A stretch of 64,000 nt of DNA from Thermodesulfobacteriota bacterium. GTDB taxonomy: Bacteria; Desulfobacterota_D; UBA1144; Nemesobacterales; CSP1-2. Made by a program: the position numbers and the translations under genes. Location of the stretch: NCBI GenBank assembly GCA_035559815.1, contig DATMAT010000063.1, positions 78,343-142,342 on the forward strand, written 5' to 3'. Positions 27,795-38,328 of the stretch are shown one piece after another. Each line of letters opens with the position of its first letter. The first letter of the stretch is position 1. Below the pieces are notes generated by a model. The model searched no databases. It was not told the origin of the DNA and worked only from the letters and a program-made list of their open reading frames with translations.

Positions 27795-27991
27795 TAAGCC
27801 AACCGTCTGTAGAGTTCAGCATTCTTTTTGAGAACATGCTCTACAGCGAGTCGAAAGGAATCTTCAGGACGGGCGAGCAGATCTTCAATGCTTATAGACA
27901 CTAACTCTTCCGGCGTTAGATTAAAGCGGGCAGCCATTTCTTTTAGTTTTAGCAAACGGTCATCGGGAATTGCGATCGTAAGGTTGGTCAT
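27794..27991 (-). CDS. Ribbon-helix-helix-type antitoxin
   Basis: A 65-residue protein beginning MTNLTIAIPDDRLLKLKEMA, the beta-strand plus helix pattern of short DNA-binding antitoxins that accompany Doc or VapC toxins. The C-terminal part (SFRLAVEHVLKKNAELYRRL) is helical and would be the toxin-binding segment. Its stop overlaps the toxin start (TAATG), the classic coupled toxin-antitoxin arrangement. The antitoxin looks intact although the partner is frameshifted. A GGTGAG ribosome binding site lies close upstream. Confidence 0.75.
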   Translation of the reverse strand: MTNLTIAIPDDRLLKLKEMAARFNLTPEELVSISIEDLLARPEDSFRLAVEHVLKKNAELYRRLA

Positions 27992-28093
27992 AGTCTCACC
28001 GTATGTTTTGGATTAAGATAAGATTACCATCCGATTAGATGAACTACTAGAAGTTCTCTACATACCGCTTACGAAATTAAAGAAACCCTTTGT

Positions 28094-28172
28094 TTCGTAG
28101 TGAACGCATATACTTCGACGGAGTTTATCCTGAGGAGTCGAAGGGCTCAGTACGGGTATGCGTTCCTTACAT
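28094..28172. repeat. Family F repeat, copy 3, split by a second repeat
   Basis: Left half GTAGTGAACGCATA (about 28098) and right half GGTATGCGTTCC (about 28154) match the F palindrome at 6209-6242. Between them is CTTCGACGGAGTTTATCCTG plus GGAGTCGAAGGGCTCAG, itself a dyad and related to sequence at about 42160. It lies in the 286-base gap between the toxin-antitoxin locus and atpC, which otherwise shows nothing. Confidence 0.5.
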
Positions 28173-28277
28173 TATTTCAATCAAATTTGGGGACATTTTA
28201 GTTGAATGAGTTAATTTCTAATATGGAGAAATTAACTCAGCAAGGACGTTCTACGGGATTAAAAGTAGGCTCTATTT

Positions 28278-28679
28278 TTATTCCTTGATACCTGCTTTTA
28301 ACTGTGCCAGTCTCAGTTTCTTGTTTATCTCTTTTAATTCTCTGGTCTTACCGCTGAAGCTCTTAAGCTCTTCTAGCAGGGCCTCGGCCTCTCTTTGCGC
28401 AGCTTCGGAATCTACAAACCTGGGGTCTTCGACGTTATCGGTGAGGACGGTGACCTTGTCGTCTCTGACCTCGGAAAGACCACCCCAAACTATAAACCTT
28501 CTTTCAGTTCCATCCTTCCTGTACTTAAGCTCACCGGGCATAAGAAGGGTGATAAAAGGGACATGCCCGGGAAGGACTCCGAACTCTCCCAACTCTCCGG
28601 GCGCTATGACTTCATCCACCTCTTCGCTTATTACTACCCTTGATGGGGTGATCACTTTGAGTTCCAGTCTTTCCGCCAA
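28278..28679 (-). CDS. atpC: F-type ATP synthase epsilon subunit
   Basis: A 133-residue central-stalk subunit that regulates coupling. The N-terminal beta-sandwich (LELKVITPSRVVISEEVDEV, APGELGEFGVLPGHVPFIT) is typical, followed by a helical hairpin from about residue 88. It is the last gene of the minus-strand ATP synthase operon, 251 bases beyond atpD because of repeat sequence in the gap. Confidence 0.95.
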   Translation of the reverse strand: MAERLELKVITPSRVVISEEVDEVIAPGELGEFGVLPGHVPFITLLMPGELKYRKDGTERRFIVWGGLSEVRDDKVTVLTDNVEDPRFVDSEAAQREAEALLEELKSFSGKTRELKEINKKLRLAQLKAGIKE

Positions 28680-28689
28680 TTCTTTTCTC

Positions 28690-28927
28690 CCTTCGGAATT
28701 TCCTTCCCCCTTGTGGGGGAGGATTAAGGTGGGGGGATTATTTACCCCCTATCCCGACCTTTTATTTCCATATGATGCACACTTCGTATACCGCACCCCC
28801 GCAGGGGGGAGAGGAAACGGCATTTTCAAGTTTAACTTTAGCCACGGAGGGCACAGAGTACAAAGAGATAAAAATTTAAAAATTTGATTCAATTAATTCT
28901 CGCCAGCTTCTGTGTTCTCTGTGGTTA
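28690..28927. repeat. Repeat cluster in the atpD-atpC gap
   Basis: Three units are seen. A C/G hairpin TCCCCCTTGTGGGGGAGGA lies near 28707. A partner GCACCCCCGCAGGGGGGAG lies near 28793. A separate inverted pair has ends TTTAGCCACGGAGGGCACAG (28837-28856) and TGTGTTCTCTGTGGTTAA (28910-28927). No reading frame here looks genuine. Confidence 0.6.
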
Positions 28928-28930
28928 ATC

Positions 28931-30460
<1,530 letters not shown>

Positions 30461-31345
30461 TTAATCGGTGTCTCCTTTTCTTAATGCCTCGGTTCCGTTT
30501 ACAATGTCCATTAGTTCCTTGGTAATGATTGCCTGTCTGGTCTTGTTGAATAAAAGGGTGAGTCTCCTTATCACATCCTCGGCGTTCCGAGTAGCATTTT
30601 CCATGGCTGTCATCCGCGCCCCGTGCTCGCTGGTTATCGATTCAAGAACAGCTCTCTCCAGGCGCACCTCGACGTATTTGGGTAAAACATACTTGAGCAC
30701 ATCCTCTCTTTCCGGCTCGTAGATATAGTCAATAGCAGCGGAATCTTTGTCTCCGGTTTCATCCCGCTCGATGGGAAGTAGCCTTTCAAAGGTAAGGACC
30801 TGGGAAAGCGCTGATTTGAAGTAATTATAAACCAGGACTACCTCGTCGCTTTCGCCCTTGGTGAATTCCTTCACCAAATTAGGGGCAATCTCACCGGCTA
30901 TTTGACTGAAATTTCTTTCGTTTATACCGATGTAACTACCTGCAACCTGAACCTTTCGCTTGGCGAAATGATCCCGGCCCCTCCTTCCCAGAAAGCTGAA
31001 TACGACCTGTTCGTACACCTTCGCTTCCGTGACCAGGTATGTTTCGATTTTACGGATGAGGTTGCTGTTAAAGCTTCCGCATAGACCCCGGTCCGAGGTC
31101 ATGAACACCAGATGAAGCTTCTTTCTCTCTTCGGGGTTTCTAAGAAGAGGATGCCACTTTGAGTCGCATTTTGTAGCCAAGCTCCTGGCAATCTCTTGGA
31201 ATGCGTTGGAATAGGGACGGTAGTTAATAAGAAGTCCCTGAGCACGCTGAAGCTTGACCGCGGAGATCAGCTTCATCGCACTCATAATCCTTCGGGTTCC
31301 CTTGACACTGCTTATCTTTCCTCTTATTTGTCTCAGACTGGGCAT
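30461..31345 (-). CDS. atpG: F-type ATP synthase gamma subunit
   Basis: The 294-residue rotor shaft of F1. The N-terminal helix MPSLRQIRGKISSVKGTRRI and the C-terminal region SEHGARMTAMENATRNAEDV with NKTRQAIITKELMDIVNGTE are the family hallmarks that form the coiled coil inside the alpha3beta3 ring. The globular middle has the expected MTSDRGLCGSFNSNL. Length and position between atpA and atpD are normal. Confidence 0.97.
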   Translation of the reverse strand: MPSLRQIRGKISSVKGTRRIMSAMKLISAVKLQRAQGLLINYRPYSNAFQEIARSLATKCDSKWHPLLRNPEERKKLHLVFMTSDRGLCGSFNSNLIRKIETYLVTEAKVYEQVVFSFLGRRGRDHFAKRKVQVAGSYIGINERNFSQIAGEIAPNLVKEFTKGESDEVVLVYNYFKSALSQVLTFERLLPIERDETGDKDSAAIDYIYEPEREDVLKYVLPKYVEVRLERAVLESITSEHGARMTAMENATRNAEDVIRRLTLLFNKTRQAIITKELMDIVNGTEALRKGDTD

Positions 31346-31370
31346 GTGCTCTCCGTATTTATCATATGTA

Positions 31371-31397
31371 GGGGCGACCCGCTCTGTCGCCCTATCG
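31371..31397. repeat. Short GC-rich hairpin between atpA and atpG
   Basis: TAGGGGCGACCCGCTCTGTC followed by GCCCTA forms a stem (TAGGGCGA-like arms around a short loop) in the 54-base gap. A similar TAGGGGC-type hairpin lies at 42424-42451. No T-run follows; it may be another dispersed repeat unit. Confidence 0.45.
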
Positions 31398-31399
31398 TT

Positions 31400-32917
31400 C
31401 TATGCCAGTTCTCCTAGCTTTTCTTCAAGCTCATCAAGAGCCTTCCTTATCTTCTGAGCTAGGTCATCCGAAATGTCCTTTTTGGTTTTTATTTCGTCGA
31501 GGAGGTTTTGATATTTTGCCTCGAAGAAGACGTAGAGTTCTTTCTCGTATTTTTTAACCGCTTCTGTTGGATATCTGTCAACATATCCGTTGGTGACGGC
31601 GAATATCAGGAGCACCTGTTTCTCCACCGGTAGCGGCTGGTACTGGTCTTGCTTCAGAGCCTCAACCAGCCTGCTTCCTCTGGCAAGCTGGGCTTGGGTG
31701 ACCTTATCCAGGTCTGAGGCGAACTGGGCAAAGGCCTCTACCTCTCTATACTGGGCCAGTTCGAGCCTCAGCCTTCCGGCAACCCGCTTCATCGCCCGGA
31801 TCTGCGCGGAGCCGCCGACTCGGGAAACGGAGAGGCCGACGTTAATAGCGGGCCTCACGCCAGCATAGAAGAGGTCGCTTTCGAGATAGATCTGACCGTC
31901 GGTGATGGATATAACGTTCGTGGGTATGTACGCGGAAACGTCTCCGGCCTGTGTCTCGATTATGGGAAGGGCGGTTAATGACCCGCCGCCCTCTTCATCT
32001 CTCATCTTTGCCGCTCGCTCTAGTAGCCGAGAGTGAAGATAGAATACATCGCCCGGGTAAGCCTCTCGTCCGGGGGGGCGTCTTAAGAGCAGGGAAAGTT
32101 GTCGGTATGCCCAGGCGTGTTTTGTCAGGTCATCGTAAATTACCAGGGCGTGCCTGCCGGTGTCCCGGAAGTATTCACCGAGAGCGCATCCGGCATAGGG
32201 GGCGATGAATTGAAATGGTGCCGGGTCGCTGGCCGTAGCGGCTACGACGGTGGTATAGTCCATAGCTCCGAACTCTTTTAATTTATCTACCACCTGGGCC
32301 ACGGTTGACTGCTTCTGGCCTATGGCTACGTAGATGCAGTAGACGTCCTGGTCCCTCTGGTTAATAATGGTATCGATAGCGATGGCGGTTTTTCCGGTCT
32401 GGCGGTCCCCCAGAATCAACTCTCTCTGTCCCCTTCCTATGGGGATCATCCCGTCGATGGATTTGATTCCGGTCTGAAGCGGCTCACGAACGGGCTGACG
32501 AAAAACTACGCCCGGTGCTTTTATCTCGATCTTTCTGTACTCATCCGTTTTGACCTCACCCTTGCCGTCTATGGGCTGCCCCAGGGAGTTAACCACTCTT
32601 CCTCTCATGTCATTTCCCACAGGCACTTCGGCGATACGGCCCGTTCTCTTCACTATGTCCCCTTCGTGGACGTGTGTGTCTTCGCCGAATATAGCTATAC
32701 CCACGTTGTCCTCTTCCAGGTTTAAAACGAGGCCCATGACCCCGCTCTGGAATTCCACCAGCTCGCCGGCCATAGCCTGGTCCAGTCCGTAGGCGCGGGC
32801 AATACCGTCGCCAACCGAGATCAGGGTCCCCACCTCAGCCGTCTCGATCTTCTGCTCGAATCCTTTGATTCTGTTTCTTAAAATCTCGCCGATTTCTTCT
32901 ATCCTTAGTCCTTCCAT
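31400..32917 (-). CDS. atpA: F-type ATP synthase alpha subunit
   Basis: The 505-residue non-catalytic nucleotide-binding subunit of F1. The P-loop is [16 protein letters not shown]. The arginine-finger region is [20 protein letters not shown], and [20 protein letters not shown] sequence ([19 protein letters not shown]) is present. The N-terminal region [20 protein letters not shown] is typical. Length is normal. It lies between atpH (256 bases away because of a repeat element) and atpG. Confidence 0.98.
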   Translation of the reverse strand: MEGLRIEEIGEILRNRIKGFEQKIETAEVGTLISVGDGIARAYGLDQAMAGELVEFQSGVMGLVLNLEEDNVGIAIFGEDTHVHEGDIVKRTGRIAEVPVGNDMRGRVVNSLGQPIDGKGEVKTDEYRKIEIKAPGVVFRQPVREPLQTGIKSIDGMIPIGRGQRELILGDRQTGKTAIAIDTIINQRDQDVYCIYVAIGQKQSTVAQVVDKLKEFGAMDYTTVVAATASDPAPFQFIAPYAGCALGEYFRDTGRHALVIYDDLTKHAWAYRQLSLLLRRPPGREAYPGDVFYLHSRLLERAAKMRDEEGGGSLTALPIIETQAGDVSAYIPTNVISITDGQIYLESDLFYAGVRPAINVGLSVSRVGGSAQIRAMKRVAGRLRLELAQYREVEAFAQFASDLDKVTQAQLARGSRLVEALKQDQYQPLPVEKQVLLIFAVTNGYVDRYPTEAVKKYEKELYVFFEAKYQNLLDEIKTKKDISDDLAQKIRKALDELEEKLGELA

Positions 32918-32952
32918 CTTTTCACCGACTCCTTCTTTAGAATTCTTTATTT

Positions 32953-33168
32953 ATTAGCCACTAATGAACACGAATATGCACAAAAAACGATCCAAGACTT
33001 AGTAGTGAGCTCAGTCGAGCGATGCATGATTCATAAAGTCATGTTTATCATGCGTCTTGCATCGTGCATCTTCTATCCTACTTATATTCATTCGTGCCTA
33101 TTTATTTCCATTTCATCCACACTGCGGATGAAATACTGCTCGTGTCAGTGTCAATTCGTGGCTGAAAA
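32953..33168. repeat. Family D inverted-repeat element, copy 3, inside the ATP synthase operon
   Basis: The ends are TTAGCCACTAATGAACACGA and, inverted, GTGTCAATTCGTGGCTGAA. The interior combines family E units (GATGCATGATTCATAAAGTC) with a 50-base block at 33089-33138 identical to 4851-4900. The element sits in the atpH-atpA gap, so it is transcribed with the operon and could fold strongly in the mRNA. Confidence 0.8.
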
Positions 33169-33173
33169 AGTGT

Positions 33174-33716
33174 TCAGGTTACGGAGAGGATATGGCGTAT
33201 TCTCTCCAGTTGATTTTTAACGCTCCCGTCAAACACCCTATCCTCAACCTTTGCTACTATTCCCCCTATTATTGATGGATCGATCTTTATGATGACCTCA
33301 ACGTCTTTCTTAGTTAGCCTCTTGAGAACTTCCTTAATTCTATTCAGGTCTGACTCCGAAGGGCTTGAAGCGGTGGTTATCTCTGCTCTGACTTTGCCAG
33401 ATGCTTTTCTGAGTTTGCTCATGAAGGGCTCTTCGGACTTGACGAGGGCCTTGAGTTTTCCAAGCTCGATTACCAAGGCTATGAAATTTATGGTTAGTTT
33501 ATCAAAGCCTGTTCTCTCTCCAATATCATCAGCTATAGCTTTTTTCTCGGCCAGATCATAAACCGGGCTCGCCAGTATGCTTTTGACCTGTTCCTGGTCG
33601 TGATTGATCTTGAAAAATGCCTCCAGGTCGGCCGTGACTTTTTCGAGCTTCCCTTCGTCCTTTGCTGACTGGATGAGCGCCTCGGTTAAATCCCTAAGTG
33701 TTGCTACTGATGCCAT
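33174..33716 (-). CDS. atpH: F-type ATP synthase delta subunit
   Basis: The 180-residue peripheral-stalk subunit that joins the b dimer to the top of F1. The N-terminal helical bundle (ATLRDLTEALIQSAKDEGKL) and the C-terminal domain with IDPSIIGGIVAKVEDRVFDG match OSCP/delta proteins. It overlaps atpF by 13 bases, so translation is coupled. Confidence 0.95.
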   Translation of the reverse strand: MASVATLRDLTEALIQSAKDEGKLEKVTADLEAFFKINHDQEQVKSILASPVYDLAEKKAIADDIGERTGFDKLTINFIALVIELGKLKALVKSEEPFMSKLRKASGKVRAEITTASSPSESDLNRIKEVLKRLTKKDVEVIIKIDPSIIGGIVAKVEDRVFDGSVKNQLERIRHILSVT

Positions 33717-34252
33717 TTTCCCTCTTCCTCTACCTTTTTAATAAAGTCCTCCATGAAACGTCTCTCATCAGAGTCCTTAAAATTTTGCTTTATTATACTT
33801 TCGGCAAGTTCGACAGCCAGCGAAGCGGCTTCGGCCTGTATCTCCCTCCTGGCCTTGGCTGTTTCCAGCTTTATGGTCTCCCTAGCTTCTTCCCCTATCT
33901 TCTGGGAAACAGCTTGGGCTTGTCTCACTATTTCTTCCCTTTCCACCTCCCCTTCTTTGCGAAGCGTCTCCTCTAGGGATTTAATCTCATCTTCCATCTT
34001 GCTGATCTTCTCGGAATATTCCTGGTACTTTTTTCTGGCTTCTTCTATGGTCTTTCTGGCTTCCTCTATCTCATTTCCAATAATACCTCTTCTCTCGACC
34101 ATAAAATTCCTTATGGGGTCTTTAAGATAATAGGCGAGCACCGCGAGCAGTATTATCAAATTCACCGTGTGTTCGCCCACAAAGGTCCAGTTAAAACCCT
34201 GTCCCTTTTCGGTGGCGGTTATGATTACGAGCCTTAAAAAGTCTAAATTCAC
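33704..34252 (-). CDS. atpF: F-type ATP synthase b subunit
   Basis: A 182-residue stator subunit: one membrane segment near the N-terminus (HTVNLIILLAVLAYYLKDPI, about residues 28-47) followed by a long charged helix for dimerisation. It lies 5 bases after the b' gene and overlaps atpH by 13 bases. Having both b and b' suggests a heterodimeric stalk as in cyanobacteria and many delta-proteobacteria. Confidence 0.93.
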   Translation of the reverse strand: MNLDFLRLVIITATEKGQGFNWTFVGEHTVNLIILLAVLAYYLKDPIRNFMVERRGIIGNEIEEARKTIEEARKKYQEYSEKISKMEDEIKSLEETLRKEGEVEREEIVRQAQAVSQKIGEEARETIKLETAKARREIQAEAASLAVELAESIIKQNFKDSDERRFMEDFIKKVEEEGKWHQ

Positions 34253-34257
34253 AAAAA

Positions 34258-34752
34258 CTATACCTCCTTGCCCAGAATACGTGAAGCCATGTCCCGGGCG
34301 ATTGTCTCTACATCGGACCGGATTTTCCCTTTAATCTCACTCGTTTCTAACTCGAGCTTATGCTTGGCTTCTTCCAATAGCGCCTGGGCTTCCTCCCGTG
34401 CCTTTTTTATCATCTCCTCATGCAGGACCTGCGCTTGACGCCTGGTCTCGTTTCTTTCTTCCAAGGCACGGGCCCGTGCTTCATTTAGTTTAGAATTGTA
34501 TTCCTCTATTATCTGGCCTACCTTTTCTTCGAGCTTTTTGGCTTCCTCGATCGTCCCGGTGGTAAGCTGTTCTCTCTTATCTACAAGCCCGAGAAGGGGC
34601 TTAAAAAGTAGCGAATTCAGTATGAATATAGAGGCTAAGAATATAACCATCTGAATTACAACGGTTTTATCCACGCTTAATATATCCTCGGCAGCATTGG
34701 CCTGGTGGATAGACAGGATGACGGTTATCAGGGTAAGGGCTAGGGTTTTCAC
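34258..34752 (-). CDS. atpF': F-type ATP synthase b' subunit
   Basis: A 164-residue second stator subunit. After a likely cleavable or hydrophobic N-terminus (MKTLALTLITVILSIHQANA), the membrane helix VVIQMVIFLASIFILNSLLF (about residues 31-50) leads into a long charged coiled coil. The extra N-terminal hydrophobic stretch ending ANA looks like a signal peptide, so the mature form may begin near residue 21. Its start overlaps the antiporter stop by 4 bases. Confidence 0.9.
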   Translation of the reverse strand: MKTLALTLITVILSIHQANAAEDILSVDKTVVIQMVIFLASIFILNSLLFKPLLGLVDKREQLTTGTIEEAKKLEEKVGQIIEEYNSKLNEARARALEERNETRRQAQVLHEEMIKKAREEAQALLEEAKHKLELETSEIKGKIRSDVETIARDMASRILGKEV

Positions 34753-36050
34753 TTGCTGTGACCTCCCGAAGTCTTGACCTCGGCTTCCAAAGGTTCCACT
34801 TCACCGTAAGAAAAAGCCATCTTAAGGAGCGGAGGAGCGATGAAGGTGGTGAGCATCACCATTACTGTTATAGCTGAAAATAGCCTCGTGTCAAAAACAC
34901 CGGATATAAGCCCCATCTGGGCGAAGATAAGCCCTACTTCACCCCGGGGAATCATGCCCACCCCGATAACGATCTTCTTTATGTCTTTTTTATAAACCGC
35001 CCAGCCGCTCACCACTTTACCGGCCACAGCCACGACGAAGAGCACCAAGGCGATGAGGAGAATGGGGATATTCTCTTCGATGAATGGGTTGAATACGCGT
35101 ACATCCACGGCGGCGCCTACCATTATAAAAAAAATCGGGGTGAAAAAGTCGGATACCGGCTTAATGCGCTCTTCGACCAGTTTGAACTGGTTTATCCTTG
35201 CCAGCACCAGGCCGGCGGCAAAGGCGCCCACTATAGGGGCGAGTCCCACTAATTTTGCCAGGTAGGCGAAGATGAAAGCAAAGGAGAGAGCGCTTAGGAG
35301 AAGCACGCCGCGGACGCGCATTTTGTCGACCAGGTCGAATAATCTTCGAGAAGCCAGGTTACCTATTAAAATAGCGATAAAAAGAAATCCAAATGCCTTT
35401 AGCGTTATTATGACCACATTGACAGCCGAGATACCGCCTTCCGCTCCTTCTTTGGTTGCTTGAATGAGGCCGCTTACCACGGCCAATATTATTAAGCCCA
35501 ATACGTCGTCGATCACCGCCGCGCCCAGCACTATCCTGGCCTCCTCGCTCTGGAGGCGATTCATATCCGAGAGCACCCGGGCCGTGATTCCCACACTGGT
35601 TGCGGTAAGGGTGGCTCCGGCGGTTATGGCTATTAGTGTAGTAAAAGCGGGGTTAATATTCCCGATGAGACCAAATTTCTCGAATGCCATCACACTTACA
35701 AAGCCGAGAAAAAAAGGAACAGCCACGCCGACCACTGCTACCATAGTGGAGGCGATTCCCACTCGGATCAGGTCCTTCAGGTTTGTCTCTAGCCCGATTT
35801 CAAAGAGTAGAATAGCCACCCCGACCTCGGCAAGGAGATGAAATGTCTCGTAACCGGGCTGCCCGGCCACCGACGGCACTATGGCCAGGACGCTCCCTCC
35901 AAGAACGACCCCGGCAAGTAGCTCTCCTAATACAGCAGGCTGCTTTATGCGCTCTGCCAACTCTCCAAATGCTTTTGATGCAATAAGAACTAAGGCCAGG
36001 GCAAGGAGAAGCCTTTCAACTGAAAACCCGCCTACTTCTTCAACCGTCAT
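34749..36050 (-). CDS. CPA2-family cation:proton antiporter, first gene of the ATP synthase operon
   Basis: A 433-residue integral membrane protein with about 12 hydrophobic segments, of the monovalent cation:proton antiporter-2 (KefB/NapA-like) family. Family features include KQPAVLGELLAGVVLGGSVL at residues 33-52, LLFEIGLETNLKDL, GAAVIDDVLGLI (the ion-binding Asp pair) and IGVGMIPRGEVGLIFAQMGL. No C-terminal RCK/TrkA regulatory domain is present. Its stop overlaps the b' start by 4 bases, so it is translationally coupled to the ATP synthase genes. Exchange of Na+ or K+ for H+ is likely; the ion is not readable from sequence. Confidence 0.88.
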   Translation of the reverse strand: MTVEEVGGFSVERLLLALALVLIASKAFGELAERIKQPAVLGELLAGVVLGGSVLAIVPSVAGQPGYETFHLLAEVGVAILLFEIGLETNLKDLIRVGIASTMVAVVGVAVPFFLGFVSVMAFEKFGLIGNINPAFTTLIAITAGATLTATSVGITARVLSDMNRLQSEEARIVLGAAVIDDVLGLIILAVVSGLIQATKEGAEGGISAVNVVIITLKAFGFLFIAILIGNLASRRLFDLVDKMRVRGVLLLSALSFAFIFAYLAKLVGLAPIVGAFAAGLVLARINQFKLVEERIKPVSDFFTPIFFIMVGAAVDVRVFNPFIEENIPILLIALVLFVVAVAGKVVSGWAVYKKDIKKIVIGVGMIPRGEVGLIFAQMGLISGVFDTRLFSAITVMVMLTTFIAPPLLKMAFSYGEVEPLEAEVKTSGGHSK

Positions 36051-36100
36051 TTACGATTAGAGTATCCTTAGGATAGAAAATCTAAAAAGAAAACTCAAGT

Positions 36101-36128
36101 TTTTAACATGAAAACCCAGAGCTGTCAA
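36101..36128 (-). promoter_or_regulatory. Candidate promoter for the antiporter-ATP synthase operon
   Basis: On the minus strand TTGACA (36128-36123), 16 bases, TTAAAA (36106-36101), about 50 bases before the antiporter start. The -35 is perfect and the -10 poor. It is the best candidate in the short divergent region. Confidence 0.3.
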
Positions 36129-36157
36129 ACCGACCAAGGGCTCTTAGAATTATTAAT

Positions 36158-36186
36158 TTGAGGTATGTTTAAAGCTACTTTATAAT
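36158..36186 (+). promoter_or_regulatory. Promoter upstream of the decayed ClC gene
   Basis: TTGAGG (36158-36163), 17 bases, TATAAT (36181-36186). Both hexamers and spacing fit sigma-70 well. The promoter appears intact although the gene behind it is broken. Confidence 0.6.
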
Positions 36187-36280
36187 AGCAAGACGAGAAA
36201 AGGATTTCATTTCCAGTACCGTTTCTCCTGGTCCTCTTTGTCATGAACGAAACCCCCTCATGACCGGTACTTAGGCTATT

Positions 36281-38028
36281 ATGGAAGACTCACACAAAGA
36301 CCCCGGCCCCGTTTCTCATTCTATCAAGAATTCAATTTATTCGTTTTTCTCCAATGAGTACACGTCTTTTATAATCATAGCCATTTTTATTGGATTTTTT
36401 GCCGGGCTGGCGAACTTTGCCTTCGTAGAAGTCTATCGCTATATATAAAAGAGTAATTCTGCCTTTTTGGGGCTCTCCCTACGTAATAATTCCGGTGTTA
36501 AGCGGCGGCGTGCTGCTCGTTGTTCTCTCCTTCCTTTTCCATGACGAGGTTATCGGCTACGGCTTTCCAAAGTTTTTAGAAAAAATAAACCTGAGGGGCG
36601 GCATACTAAGACCCAAGGAAACAATAGCCAAGGCGCTAGGCTCCTGTGTGACCCTGGGGTTTGGGGGGTCAGCAGGTCAGGAGGGCCCGATTGCCCAGCT
36701 AGGGGGCGCAGTAGGCAGCTTTATAGGGCAGATATTCAAGGTTTCGAGGGGTAAGATACGTGTATTTGTGGCCTGCGGGTTTGCTGCAGGGATAGCGGCA
36801 ACCTTTAACGCTCCGGTGGCCGGCGTACTCTTTGCCGAGGAAATTGCCCTTCTTAGGGATTTCAAGGTCGGGAGCTTTCTCCCGATCGTAATATCCTCGG
36901 CGGTCGGCACAGTCGTTTCCCACGCTTTAAGGGGAAACGAGCCTGTATTCCGGGTACCGCCCTATGAGTTTGTGAATATCAACGAGCTTTTCTTTTATGC
37001 CGCATTCGGGGTGCTCTTAGGGGTTTTTGCGTCCGGGTTTATCAAGCTTTTTTTGCTGGCTGAGGAGAGGTTTTCCAGATTTAAAACCCCATTCCCGGTT
37101 AAAGCCGCTTCTGGGAGGATTAATAGTCGGCTTTATGGCGATATTTTTCCCCTATGTTCTTGGAAACGGCTACGACCAAGTGGAGAAGGCCCTTCAAGAC
37201 CAGCTTCCCCTTTTGGTGATATTGGGATTAATTATCCTAAAGCCCTTGGCCACATCAATAACCCTCGGATCCGGATGGCCTGGAGGGATATTTGCACCCG
37301 CTATTTTTATAGGGGCTGTGGCCGGAAACGCATTCGGAAAGTTGGTCGATTTTATACTGTCGAGGCCGGTGTCCTTAAGCAGTGCATACGCAACGGTTGG
37401 GATGGGCACCTTTCTTGCGGCGGTGACCCAGGCACCTCTCACTTCCATATTTCTGATATTCGAGATGACTCAAAACTATAAGGTGGTTATCCCCATAATG
37501 ATTAGCTCGGTCCTGGGGAGCGTGGTGTCTCGGCTTATCGTGGGGGGCTCGCTTGAGAGCCTAGAACTGAGTAAAGCGGGGATAAACATCGAGGAAGAGA
37601 TGGAGGGTCGCATTATACATTTAATCCAGGCTAAAGATATAATGACCGGTGACGTGGAAACTATACCCGAGGGGATGACCCTTCGAAAACTGATAGAGTA
37701 TATTCCCCAGAGCCATTACACCACTTTCCCGCTCGTGGATGAGAAAGGGAATCTTACGGGCATAATCTCGATACAGGATTTTAGAGGGTGGATATTCGAG
37801 GAATGAATCAGGGACCTGGTTGTGGTGAAGGAACTGGCCACCTTGAACGTCATAACAGTAACGCCTGAAGATACGCTCTATAAGGTTTTTAAGAAGTGGG
37901 AGAAGAAGCCTGTGGAGATTCTTCCGGTGGTCGAGTCAAGTAGTTCTAAAAAGATTGTGGGTGTGCTTTCCCGAAAAGATGTAATCGCCGCCTACAATAA
38001 AGCCCTATCAAAGAAAACACTTGATTAG
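36281..38028 (+). pseudogene. ClC-type chloride channel/transporter with CBS domains, broken by three lesions
   Basis: Read across frames, this is a ClC family membrane protein with a C-terminal CBS pair. It begins MEDSHKDPGPVS at 36281 and reaches FVEVYRYI, where TAA (36446-36448) stops it; continuing one base later gives KRVILPFWGSPY in frame. The body has FGGSAGQEGPIAQLGG and GSGWPGGIFAPAIFIGA. A second shift near 37095, consistent with one extra C, joins FSRFKTPF to RLKPLLGG. A third lesion is an in-frame TGA at 37804-37806 between the two CBS domains (GWIFEE, then IRDLVVVKEL). Two frameshifts plus a nonsense codon argue for real decay rather than error. Confidence 0.85.
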
Positions 38029-38071
38029 GATTTAGAATCTCTTTCCAAGAAATCTAGGAATTGCGATTCTT

Positions 38072-38118
38072 AGTAAACTTACTACTATGTCTTGACATAG
38101 TGAACTTACTTGTATAAT
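38072..38118 (+). promoter_or_regulatory. Promoter with palindromic operator-like sites for the restriction-modification locus
   Basis: TTGACA (38092-38097) and TATAAT (38113-38118) are both perfect hexamers, with a short 15-base spacer. Three dyads overlap them: AGTAA-AC-TTACT (38072-38083), ACTATGT-CTTG-ACATAGT (38084-38101, covering the -35) and AGTGA-AC-TTACT (38099-38110). The first and third are near copies 27 bases apart. These look like binding sites for the ribbon-helix-helix protein just downstream, implying autoregulation. Confidence 0.65.
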
Positions 38119-38130
38119 ATTAGATCAATC

Positions 38131-38328
38131 ATGAAAAAGACCTTTCCTCTACAGCTAACCCCTGAAATGCATCGAAGAATGAAGCATGCATCATTTGATG
38201 CTGATGAGACTTTACACGAATGGATTCTCAAGGCTATAGAACTTCGACTCGAATCCTATGAACGAAAGAATAGGAGGCATAATGGTAGCAACCAACAACG
38301 CAAAGCTTCGACAAAAGAAAACAAATAG
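38131..38328 (+). CDS. Ribbon-helix-helix DNA-binding protein, putative controller
   Basis: A 65-residue protein. [20 protein letters not shown] is a beta strand plus helix, and [20 protein letters not shown] the second helix, the Arc/HicB-like ribbon-helix-helix pattern. The last 20 residues are basic and probably disordered. ATG 38131 lies only about 12 bases after the -10 box, so the mRNA would be leaderless or nearly so, as is common for restriction-modification control proteins. It overlaps the methyltransferase start by 47 bases. The DNA-binding role is inferred from the fold pattern and nearby operators. It could instead be an antitoxin-like protein. Confidence 0.7.
   Translation: MKKTFPLQLTPEMHRRMKHASFDADETLHEWILKAIELRLESYERKNRRHNGSNQQRKASTKENK

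Noticed and set aside
28285..28887. 200-codon open frame on the plus strand
   Set aside because: Antisense of atpC joined to repeat sequence; Ser/Leu-rich composition typical of antisense frames.
37804..37806. In-frame TGA of the ClC gene read as selenocysteine
   Set aside because: No selenocysteine-type hairpin follows, the position lies between CBS domains, and two other lesions already break the gene.
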